Positions 16,207-22,013 of a DNA stretch of 22,013 nucleotides are shown piece after piece. The stretch comes from Clostridia bacterium. GTDB taxonomy: Bacteria > Bacillota_A > Clostridia > Oscillospirales > CAG-272. Every line of letters starts with the position of its first letter. Within the stretch, counting starts at the first letter, position 1. The notes under the pieces were generated by a model. The model was not told where the DNA came from and did not search any database. It worked only from the letters and a program-made list of their open reading frames with translations. The position numbers and the translations under genes were made by a program. The stretch is taken from NCBI GenBank assembly GCA_017445115.1, contig JAFSUU010000029.1, forward strand, positions 1 through 22,013. Direction: 5' to 3'.

Positions 16207-16236
16207 AAAGGGGAGCTTCGCTGAAGCTCCCCTTTT
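16207..16236. terminator. Bidirectional terminator between the membrane protein and glgB
   Basis: AAAGGGGAGCTTC (16207-16219) and GAAGCTCCCCTTT form a 13-bp stem with a 3-nt loop and T/A tails on each side, between two convergent genes. Confidence 0.88.
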
Positions 16237-16251
16237 GTCCGTTCATTTGTT

Positions 16252-18240
16252 TTATTTCCCGAGTCGGCTTACCGGACAGAGTACCGTACAAGTTCTCGAC
16301 GGTAAATACAGCTTAACGTAATTGCCGTCCATACCGGGCACGAACGCGCTGTGACACCCGCGCTCGATCCTTCCGAAACCTCCGTAAATATAGTCGTCGC
16401 TTGTGAAAAGGACTTCGTAGTCTTCGCCGCGGCTGACCGGGATCGTGTAGTCGGTGTAGTCCTTCGTCGGCGAGAAGTTGAACACGAACACGAGCCCGCC
16501 GCGCTCGAAAGCGATAACCTTGTCGTCTTCGTGCACCCATTTCAATTCGGGCCAGCCCTGATCGAATATCCTGTAATACGCCGCGGTATGGACCATGTCG
16601 CGGTCAAAATAGTTCAGATCCTGATATTTCAGATCGGGGTTGAAGAGCAGACTCCACTGCCTGCGGCAGTACCAGAAGCTGCCCCCGTTGCCCTCACGCG
16701 GAAAATCTATCCATTCGGGATGTCCGAATTCGTTGCCCATAAAATCGAGATAACCGTTGCCGCCCGCGGCAAGCGTGAGGAGGCGTATCATCTTGTGAAG
16801 CGCCATCGCGCGGTCGATCACCGGCGTGTGGCAATCCTTACGCATCTGGTCGTACATCGCCGCGTCCGCAAGGCGGAACATTATCGTTTTGTCGCCGACG
16901 AGCGCCTGGTCGTGGCTCTCCGCGTATGCTATCGTCTTTGCGTTTCTGAACGTGAGCTGATACCATATCGAGCCGAGGTTCCAGTCCTCGTCGCGGCATT
17001 CTTTTATAAGCTTTATCCACATATCCGGCAAGCCCATGCCGAGTCTGTAATCAAAGCCTATCCCGCCGTCCTCGACCTTCTCGCACATTCCGGGCATACC
17101 GCTCATGTCCTCCGCTACTGTGAGACAGTGCGGGTTGAGCTTGTGAACGAGCTCGTTTGCAAGCTGAAGATACGTCAGCGCCTCGATGTCTGTGTTCATC
17201 GTGAAATACATCGAGAGGTTTGAAAAGTTCGTGCCGAGCGCGTGATCGTGATAGATCATCGACGTCACGCCGTCGAAGCGGAATCCGTCGAAATGGTATT
17301 CCTCCATCCAGAACTTCAGATTGCTGAGAAGGAAGTGGAGCACTTCGGGCTTGTCGTAATTGAAAAGCTTGGTCCCCCACGCCGGGTGGTCGCCTTTGCC
17401 GCCGCTGTGAAAGAACTGATAGTCGGTCCCGTCGAACAGATTGATACCCTCGAGCGTGTTCTTGACAGCGTGGGAGTGTACCACGTCGAGCAGAACGCGG
17501 ATGCCCATGCTGTGGGCTTTGTTCACCAGATATTTCAGCTCTTCGGGGTAACCGAAACGGCTCGAAGCCGCGAAGAAATTGCTGACCTGATAACCGAACG
17601 AGCCGTAGTACGGATGTTCCATTATCGCCATCAGCTGTATCGTGTTGTAACCGAGGTACTGAACGTGGGGCAGTACGTTGTCGGCAAAAGTTCGGTACGT
17701 TTCGACCCTTAACCCCTCGCCGCACATTCCGACGTGCGCCTCGTAGATGAGAGGCGGCTCGTCGCTGTAAAAGCCCTCGTCGGTCCACGGGTATTCCTCG
17801 GTGTCGTCCGTGACGTCACAGCACCAGCTGTAAGTCGATGGATCCTGAATCACCCGGCGGGCGTAAAGCGGGATGTGCTGTGAGAGCCTTCCGCCGTTGT
17901 CAACGATGGTCAGAACGCGGCTTCCTTTGTGAATGGTGTCGCCGGGTAAAAACAGTTCCCAGTTCCCGCCGTCCGTTCTCGTCATCGGAGTGTCGAGCCA
18001 GTGCCAGCTGTTGAAATCTCCGGTCAGATAGAGCATATCCGCGGCGGGCGCCCATTCTCTGTATAACCATCCGTCTTCAACCTTGTGAAAACCGTACCAT
18101 TTGTGGGCGTTGGCAAAATCGACTATTGATCCGTTTTCACCGAGAAGCTGGCTGCGCTTCCCGTGATAGCGGTCCATCCGAAGTTCTATGTCGCCGCAAA
18201 ACGGCTCCAGCTCAGGAAAATTCTCGATTATTTTATACAT
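16252..18240 (-). CDS. glgB: 1,4-alpha-glucan (glycogen) branching enzyme, GH13_8 type
   Basis: The enzyme cuts alpha-1,4 chains and rejoins them as alpha-1,6 branches. The 662-residue protein has an N-terminal helical segment, a CBM48 module (about 55-135, YREWAPAADMLYLTGDFNSW) and a GH13 barrel with nucleophile D323 (GFRFDGVTS), acid/base E377 (VAEDMSG) and transition-state D444 (ESHDQAL). A C-terminal all-beta domain closes it. Stretches such as HPYYGSFGYQVSNFFAASSR and EDMSGMPGMCEKVEDGGIGF resemble plant and fungal branching enzymes (subfamily GH13_8) more than the common bacterial GH13_9 type. GGAGG five bases upstream sets the start. It follows the SGNH hydrolase gene by 47 bases and may share its promoter; no other glycogen gene is in the window. 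Confidence 0.94.
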   Translation of the reverse strand: MYKIIENFPELEPFCGDIELRMDRYHGKRSQLLGENGSIVDFANAHKWYGFHKVEDGWLYREWAPAADMLYLTGDFNSWHWLDTPMTRTDGGNWELFLPGDTIHKGSRVLTIVDNGGRLSQHIPLYARRVIQDPSTYSWCCDVTDDTEEYPWTDEGFYSDEPPLIYEAHVGMCGEGLRVETYRTFADNVLPHVQYLGYNTIQLMAIMEHPYYGSFGYQVSNFFAASSRFGYPEELKYLVNKAHSMGIRVLLDVVHSHAVKNTLEGINLFDGTDYQFFHSGGKGDHPAWGTKLFNYDKPEVLHFLLSNLKFWMEEYHFDGFRFDGVTSMIYHDHALGTNFSNLSMYFTMNTDIEALTYLQLANELVHKLNPHCLTVAEDMSGMPGMCEKVEDGGIGFDYRLGMGLPDMWIKLIKECRDEDWNLGSIWYQLTFRNAKTIAYAESHDQALVGDKTIMFRLADAAMYDQMRKDCHTPVIDRAMALHKMIRLLTLAAGGNGYLDFMGNEFGHPEWIDFPREGNGGSFWYCRRQWSLLFNPDLKYQDLNYFDRDMVHTAAYYRIFDQGWPELKWVHEDDKVIAFERGGLVFVFNFSPTKDYTDYTIPVSRGEDYEVLFTSDDYIYGGFGRIERGCHSAFVPGMDGNYVKLYLPSRTCTVLCPVSRLGK

Positions 18241-18287
18241 TTTCCCCTCCGCAAAAGTGTTTATTTTATGTTTTTTCGTACGGCGTC

Positions 18288-18929
18288 TTATTTTATTTTC
18301 TCAAATTCTTCGATCCACGCCCTTGCGATAAGTTCGTGACCGGCGGGAGTGGGATGGACTCCGTCGGCTGAGAGATATTTTACTCCGCGCGAGAGGGCGG
18401 CGCTGTCGAATCTTCCCTGAAGGGGAACGAACGAAACGCCGAAATCCTCGGCGATCTTCTTTGTGATCTCCTGCCTTTTCGCGACTTCGCGGCGGAAGGT
18501 ATCCCACTTGTTCGGCTTTTCTTCCGTGTTGTCAGTCGCGCATTCTTTCATAACGTAGGGCTCGAGCAGCATTATCTTGACGCCCGGACGCTCCGCCATA
18601 GTCTCGCTGATGATCTCGACGAGAGATCTTTCAAGATCCTCGGGGGTTGCCCACCAATCGTAGTCGATGCCGTGCCAGACGTCGTTGACTCCGACGAGGA
18701 TGCTCATATAATCCGGCTCGACGTTTATTATATCTTCTTCAAGCCTTGCGGCGACGTCGACGCTCTTGTTTCCGCTTATACCGCGGTTAACGAATTTGTA
18801 TTCGTTCGGATACTCGTATCCGAGCTTTGCCGCTACGAGCAGGGGGTAGCCGCTTCCGAGATGATCGGGATCTTCACGCAGACGCTGAGCGTCGGTAATT
18901 GAATCGCCTTGAAACAGAATTGTCTTCAT
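18288..18929 (-). CDS. SGNH/GDSL-family hydrolase (probable carbohydrate esterase)
   Basis: The roughly 213-residue protein has the four SGNH blocks: GDSIT near the N-terminus (catalytic serine), the glycine block (FVNRGISGNKS), GVNDVWH (asparagine) and DGVHPTPAGHELIA (aspartate and histidine). No signal peptide is seen, so it is cytoplasmic. Related proteins deacetylate sugars or act on acyl esters; the partner gene glgB suggests a carbohydrate role, but that is inference. I use the second ATG (18927-18929) because AAAGGAG abuts the first ATG (18936-18938) and sits nine bases before the second. A good promoter lies upstream. Confidence 0.88.
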   Translation of the reverse strand: MKTILFQGDSITDAQRLREDPDHLGSGYPLLVAAKLGYEYPNEYKFVNRGISGNKSVDVAARLEEDIINVEPDYMSILVGVNDVWHGIDYDWWATPEDLERSLVEIISETMAERPGVKIMLLEPYVMKECATDNTEEKPNKWDTFRREVAKRQEITKKIAEDFGVSFVPLQGRFDSAALSRGVKYLSADGVHPTPAGHELIARAWIEEFEKIK

Positions 18930-18958
18930 AATTCGCATCTCCTTTCGCTTTCAATTAA

Positions 18959-18987
18959 ATTTTACAATGCGTCATATAAAAAGTCAA
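18959..18987 (-). promoter_or_regulatory. Promoter of the SGNH hydrolase (and probably glgB)
   Basis: On the minus strand TTGACT (18982-18987) and TAAAAT (18959-18964) are 17 bases apart. Confidence 0.7.
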
Positions 18988-19009
18988 CAACAAATATTAC
19001 ATTTGAATA

Positions 19010-19038
19010 TTGATTTATTTTTACAGTTGTTTTATAAT
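19010..19038 (+). promoter_or_regulatory. Promoter of the metY-metA operon
   Basis: TTGATT (19010-19015) and a perfect TATAAT (19033-19038) are 17 bases apart. The leader before metY is only about 25 nt, too short for an S-adenosylmethionine riboswitch or T-box. Confidence 0.78.
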
Positions 19039-19069
19039 TATTAAGTAATATTCAATTCGGAGGCGCGGC

Positions 19070-20347
19070 ATGAGCGACTGGAAAATCGAAACAAAATGCA
19101 TTCAGGAAGGATATAAGCCGAAGAATTCGGAGCCGAGGATCCTTCCCATATATCAGAGCACAACGTACAAATTTGAGTCGTCCGAAAATCTCGGAGACCT
19201 TTTCGACCTGAAAGTCACAGGCCACATGTATACGCGTATCTCCAATCCGACGGTAGAATACGTCGAGCAGAAGATCGCATCTCTCGAGGGCGGCGTCGGT
19301 GCAATGTGCACGTCGTCCGGTCAGGCGGCGAGCACGATCGCCATTCTCAACATAACGTCCGCGGGACAGAATTTTGTCTGCCTCTCAACGATCTACGGCG
19401 GCACGGTCAACCTTTTCGCGGTGACCTTGAAGCGCCTCGGAGTAGAAGTCAGATTCGTCACTCAGGATATGAGCGACGAGGAGATAGAGGCGCAGTTTGA
19501 TGAAAACACGCGTCTCGTTTTCGGCGAGACTGTCGCAAACCCCGCGCTCACCGTGTTCGATATAGAGCGCTTCGCGAAGATGGCTCACCGCCACAACGTT
19601 CCGCTCGTCGTTGACAACACTTTTGCGACGCCGATCTTCTGCCGCCCGTTCGAATTCGGCGCGGATATCGTCATTCACTCGACGACGAAGTATATGGACG
19701 GCCACGCGTCCGTCGTCGGCGGCGTCATAGTCGATTCCGGAAACTTTGACTGGGAAGCGGCGGGGAAGTATCCCGAGCTGACAGAGCCCGACGAGTCGTA
19801 TCACGGCGTCGTCTATACAAAAGAATTCGGTAAAGCCGCTTACGTCACGAAGGCGAGATGTCAGCTCATGCGCGACCTCGGAACGACGCCTCAACCGATA
19901 GCGGCGTTTATCCTCAACCTCGGACTCGAATCCCTCGCAGTCCGGATGGAGCGTCACTTCTCAAACGCACTCACCGTCGCGAAGTATCTTGAAAAGCATC
20001 CGGCGGTCGCCTGGGTCAACTATCCCGCTCTCGAGTCGTCTCCCGACTATGAGTTGTTCAAAAAGTATACCCCGAACGGCACCTGCGGCGTCATTTCCTT
20101 CGGCGTAAAAGGCGGAAGAGCGGCGGCAGTCAAATTCATGGATTCGCTTAAAATGGCGCAGATCGTCGTTCACGTCGCGGACGCCAGAACGTCGGTTCTT
20201 CACCCCGCGTCGACGACTCACCGCCAGCTCACAGACGAACAGCTCGTCGCCTGCGGCATAACGCCCGAGCTCGTCCGTTTCTCTGTCGGTATCGAAAACG
20301 TCGAGGACATAATCGCCGACCTCTCGCAGGCGCTCGATCAGATCTGA
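19070..20347 (+). CDS. metY: O-acetylhomoserine sulfhydrylase (aminocarboxypropyltransferase)
   Basis: This PLP enzyme makes homocysteine from O-acetylhomoserine and sulfide, bypassing cystathionine. The 425-residue length is typical of MetY rather than the shorter cystathionine gamma-synthases. Visible marks are [20 protein letters not shown] (54-73), SSGQAA (82-87), the cofactor-ring aspartate D182 in VVDNTFATP, the Schiff-base lysine K207 in [10 protein letters not shown], and the MetY-type C-terminus [25 protein letters not shown] lies six bases before the ATG. metA follows after 16 bases, and it makes the acyl-homoserine substrate, so the two form a complete two-step module. Confidence 0.96.
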   Translation: MSDWKIETKCIQEGYKPKNSEPRILPIYQSTTYKFESSENLGDLFDLKVTGHMYTRISNPTVEYVEQKIASLEGGVGAMCTSSGQAASTIAILNITSAGQNFVCLSTIYGGTVNLFAVTLKRLGVEVRFVTQDMSDEEIEAQFDENTRLVFGETVANPALTVFDIERFAKMAHRHNVPLVVDNTFATPIFCRPFEFGADIVIHSTTKYMDGHASVVGGVIVDSGNFDWEAAGKYPELTEPDESYHGVVYTKEFGKAAYVTKARCQLMRDLGTTPQPIAAFILNLGLESLAVRMERHFSNALTVAKYLEKHPAVAWVNYPALESSPDYELFKKYTPNGTCGVISFGVKGGRAAAVKFMDSLKMAQIVVHVADARTSVLHPASTTHRQLTDEQLVACGITPELVRFSVGIENVEDIIADLSQALDQI

Positions 20348-20363
20348 AATACGGAGGCACAAA

Positions 20364-21281
20364 ATGCCGATCAAAATTCCGAATTTGCTGCCGGCAACGT
20401 CGGTTTTGCAAAGTGAAAACATATTCGTAATGACAGAGACGCGCGCCATGACGCAGGATATCCGTCCGCTTCGAATCGCGCTTCTCAACCTCATGCCGAA
20501 TAAAATACAAACCGAAACTCAGCTCGCAAGACTTCTCGGAAACACACCGCTCCAGATAGAGCTTGAGCTTATCCATACAAAGACTCACCGTTCAAAGAAC
20601 ACGTCCGAAGAGCATCTTCTCTCGTTCTATAAGACTTTTGACGACATCAAGGATCAGAACTTCGACGGAATGATAATCACGGGCGCCCCGGTCGAGCATC
20701 TTCCTTTCGAAGAGGTCGAGTACTGGGACGAGCTCTGTGAGATAATGGAGTGGTCGAAGACTCACGTCCACAGCACGTTCCATATATGCTGGGGCGCGCA
20801 GGCGGGGCTTTACTATCACTACGGCATAAAAAAATATCCGCTCGGCGCGAAAATGTTCGGTATATTCGAACACCGCGTCGATCACCGCGGCGCTATCCTT
20901 TTCCGCGGCTTTGACGACACGTTCCTCGCCCCTCACTCGCGTCATACCGGGATCAAAAGGGAAGACGTCGAGAGAGTGCCGGAGCTCAAGATCCTCGCTT
21001 CGTCAGACGTTGCAGGCGTCTATGCGATAATGACCGAGGGCGGACGTCAGGTGTTCATCACGGGACACTCCGAGTACGACGCGGACACGCTCAAAAACGA
21101 GTACCTGCGCGACAAATCCCAGGGACTTGATATCGCCGTTCCGGTCAATTATTTCCCGGACGACGATCCGTCGCGCGAGCCTCAGGTCACGTGGCGCAGC
21201 CACGCAAACCTGCTCTATTCCAACTGGCTCAACTACATCGTCTACCAGACGACTCCGTACGATATCAAAGAGATCAAATGA
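20364..21281 (+). CDS. metA: Homoserine O-acetyltransferase (MetA/HTS family, Glu111 type)
   Basis: The enzyme activates homoserine by acylation, the first committed step to methionine. The 305-residue protein keeps the MetA catalytic set: nucleophile C142 in HICWGAQAG, and H235 and E237 in TGHSEYD. Residue 111 is glutamate ([11 protein letters not shown]). In this family, published work on the Bacillus cereus enzyme assigns acetyl-CoA specificity to Glu111, whereas E. coli has glycine and uses succinyl-CoA. Acetyl specificity also fits the neighbouring MetY, which uses O-acetylhomoserine. Automatic annotation often calls such proteins succinyltransferases. GGAGG lies six bases before the ATG and a terminator follows the stop closely. 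Confidence 0.95.
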   Translation: MPIKIPNLLPATSVLQSENIFVMTETRAMTQDIRPLRIALLNLMPNKIQTETQLARLLGNTPLQIELELIHTKTHRSKNTSEEHLLSFYKTFDDIKDQNFDGMIITGAPVEHLPFEEVEYWDELCEIMEWSKTHVHSTFHICWGAQAGLYYHYGIKKYPLGAKMFGIFEHRVDHRGAILFRGFDDTFLAPHSRHTGIKREDVERVPELKILASSDVAGVYAIMTEGGRQVFITGHSEYDADTLKNEYLRDKSQGLDIAVPVNYFPDDDPSREPQVTWRSHANLLYSNWLNYIVYQTTPYDIKEIK

Positions 21282-21297
21282 CGTACCGCGCTTGGAA

Positions 21298-21341
21298 AAT
21301 CAAAAATCCCTTCAAAATTTTTTGAAGGGATTTTTTGATTT
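21298..21341 (+). terminator. Intrinsic terminator after metA
   Basis: ATCAAAAATCCCTTCAAAA and the complementary arm starting at 21318 form a stem of about 18 bp centred on A/T bases, followed on the plus strand by T-rich sequence. It closes the metY-metA operon. Confidence 0.85.
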
Positions 21342-21364
21342 AACGCGCTAACGCACGGCATGAT

Positions 21365-21399
21365 ATATTGCCCCTTTGGCGCAATATGAGATAATATCT
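21365..21399. repeat. Two A/T-rich hairpins leading into the array
   Basis: ATATTGC (21365-21371) pairs with GCAATAT (21381-21387) around a C/G-rich inner stem, and AGAT-AAT-ATCT (21389-21399) follows at once. They resemble the array hairpins in size but lack the constant nonamer, so they may be decayed members or unrelated. Confidence 0.5.
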
Positions 21400-21409
21400 G
21401 TTCCTCAAT

Positions 21410-21634
21410 ACGCCGCAGGCGTAACATCGTTGCTCCGAAGGAGCACATCGTTTATGTCGAAGACATAACATCGTTTGCGCCAACGGCGTAACACCGTTTG
21501 CCGCAGGCAACATCATTTTGTGTCCGCAGAGATTTTTGTCGGTCTGACGGCCGAACGATGTTGACCGGGCAAAAGCCCGGTCAAACGATGCTTTCGCTTA
21601 TGCGAAAAACGATGTTGTGTCCTCGAGGACACAA
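21410..21634. repeat. Hairpin array: variable short palindromes separated by AACATCGTT / AACGATGTT
   Basis: First half: ACGCC-GCA-GGCGT (21410-21422), GCTCC-GAA-GGAGC (21432-21444), ATGTC-GAA-GACAT (21454-21466), GCGCC-AAC-GGCGT (21477-21489) and TTGCC-GCA-GGCAA (21498-21510) are separated by AACATCGTT or one-base variants. Second half: TCGGTC-TGAC-GGCCGA (21539-21554), GACCGGGC-AAAA-GCCCGGTC (21563-21582), TTTCGC-TTAT-GCGAAA (21592-21607) and TTGTGTCC-TCGA-GGACACAA (21615-21634) are separated by AACGATGTT or AAACGATG. Stems differ, linkers are constant, and the linker orientation reverses once. No protein-coding frame explains this. The region holds no other recognisable feature. Confidence 0.88.
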
Positions 21635-21643
21635 ACACAACAC

Positions 21644-21670
21644 TAAAAACCCGCAAAAAGCGGGTTTTTA
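21644..21670. terminator. Strong bidirectional terminator-like hairpin
   Basis: TAAAAACCCGC (21644-21654) and GCGGGTTTTTA (21660-21670) are perfect complements with an AAAAA loop. On the minus strand it would end transcription coming from the 166-bp repeats; on the plus strand it ends anything running through the hairpin array. Confidence 0.8.
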
Positions 21671-21674
21671 TTGT

Positions 21675-21840
21675 TGGAGCAGGCGACGGGAATCGCTACG
21701 AACGCTACCGCGTTCTACACGCCCTCGTCGGCCGCAACTCTCCCCCGGAGAGTTGCTAACGCTTCGCGTTACCTCCTTTTCGATTCCCTCCATCTGTTTC
21801 GTCAAAAAATTTTGCCCGCCATTTGGTGGGCAATATTTTT
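21675..21840 (-). repeat. 166-bp tandem repeat, copy 1 (tRNA-3'-end repeat)
   Basis: On the minus strand the unit ends (21694-21675) in GATTCCCGTCGCCTGCTCCA, which reads as the T-loop end, T-stem, acceptor strand, U73 and CCA of a glycine-type tRNA; no 5' half of a tRNA is present. It begins with a terminator hairpin (stem 21812-21820 with 21825-21833). Between them lie hairpins GAACGC-TACC-GCGTTC (21700-21715), a 10-bp stem with a CCC loop (21734-21756) and TAACGC-TTC-GCGTTA (21757-21771), enclosed by GGGAATCG (21688-21695) pairing with CGATTCCC (21781-21788). Confidence 0.9.
21803..21840. terminator. Terminator hairpin inside repeat copy 1
   Basis: TTGCCCGCC (21812-21820) pairs with GGTGGGCAA (21825-21833) around ATTT, with one G-T wobble. 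T tracts follow in both directions. On the minus strand it lies just after the position of the tRNA-like CCA end of the next unit, the usual place for a tRNA terminator. Confidence 0.7.
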
Positions 21841-22006
21841 TGGAGCAGGCGACGGGAATCGCTACGAACGCCACCGCGTTCTACACGCCCTCGTCGGTCG
21901 CAACTCTCCCCCGAAGAGTTGCTAACGCTTCGCGTTACCTCCTTTTCGATTCCCTCCATCTGTTTCGTCAAAAAATTTTGCCCGCCATTTGGTGGGCAAT
22001 ATTTTT
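21841..22006 (-). repeat. 166-bp tandem repeat, copy 2
   Basis: It is identical to copy 1 except for three transitions at 21872, 21898 and 21914, that is 163 of 166 positions. It keeps the tRNA-like 3' end (21860-21841) and the terminator (stem within 21978-21999). The change at 21914 falls in the top base pair of the 10-bp hairpin and shortens it by one pair. Confidence 0.92.
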
Positions 22007-22013
22007 TGGAGCA
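22007..22013 (-). repeat. Start of a third repeat unit or the 3' end of a tRNA gene, cut by the window
   Basis: The last seven bases, TGGAGCA, are exactly 166 bases after the start of copy 2. Read on the minus strand they are TGCTCCA, so what continues beyond the window is either another repeat unit or the parent tRNA gene itself. Confidence 0.7.

Noticed and set aside
16351..17223. A 290-codon plus-strand frame opposite glgB
   Set aside because: It is the shadow of the strongly conserved glgB and resembles no protein family.
19038..19070. SAM riboswitch or T-box before metY
   Set aside because: The predicted leader is only about 25 bases, with no room for either structure.
21410..21634. 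CRISPR array
   Set aside because: The constant part is only 8-9 bases, the variable parts are palindromes of differing length, orientation flips midway, and no cas gene is present.
21675..21840. A complete tRNA gene in each repeat unit
   Set aside because: Only the last 20 bases fit a tRNA; the D arm, anticodon arm and 5' acceptor strand that should pair with CGCCTGC are missing.

Overview
The window reads as a chromosomal segment of an endospore-forming Bacillota, most likely a gut- or rumen-type member of the Clostridia. The evidence is a complete Spo0A, a SpoIIQ-like forespore peptidase, strong GGAGG ribosome-binding sites, TTGACA/TATAAT-type promoters with 16-17 bp spacers, intrinsic terminators after most transcription units, and a secreted leucine-rich-repeat protein with a type I dockerin. 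I cannot name the species from the sequence.

Layout. Positions 1-25 hold the likely last codons of a plus-strand gene, followed by a perfect 15-bp terminator hairpin. A minus-strand operon (102-3527) carries thyA, a single ORF fusing dihydrofolate reductase to an aspartate/glutamate racemase, and a membrane-anchored GHL10 (DigH-like) glycosidase. Diverging from it is a SpoIIQ-like M23 peptidase with a good match to a forespore (SigF/SigG) promoter, then spo0A. A minus-strand trio of small unknown genes (5605-6499) diverges from a PrsA-like foldase lipoprotein (6625-7509). Next is a 1189-residue BspA-type LRR protein with a C-terminal dockerin (7724-11293), then convergent trmL, and divergent secA followed closely by an unknown polytopic membrane protein. 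The minus strand from 18929 to 16252 carries an SGNH esterase and a GH13_8, eukaryote-like glycogen branching enzyme. Finally metY and metA (O-acetylhomoserine route to homocysteine) form a plus-strand operon.

The last 670 bases have no credible gene and are the oddest part. After the metA terminator comes an array of short hairpins, each with a different stem, separated by a constant nonamer AACATCGTT. The nonamer flips to its reverse complement AACGATGTT halfway through. After another strong hairpin come two tandem 166-bp units, identical at 163 positions, with a third cut off by the window end. Read on the minus strand, each unit ends in what looks like the last 20 nt of a glycine-type tRNA including CCA, and contains an intrinsic terminator and a branched set of hairpins. 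This resembles in plan the tRNA-3'-end repeats behind E. coli tyrT and predicts a minus-strand tRNA gene just beyond position 22013.

Functionally, thyA plus DHFR form the dTMP/tetrahydrofolate cycle, and the fused racemase and DigH-like hydrolase hint at a cell-wall link. MetA (Glu111, predicted acetyl-CoA specific) feeds MetY. SpoIIQ and Spo0A are neighbouring but separately promoted sporulation genes.
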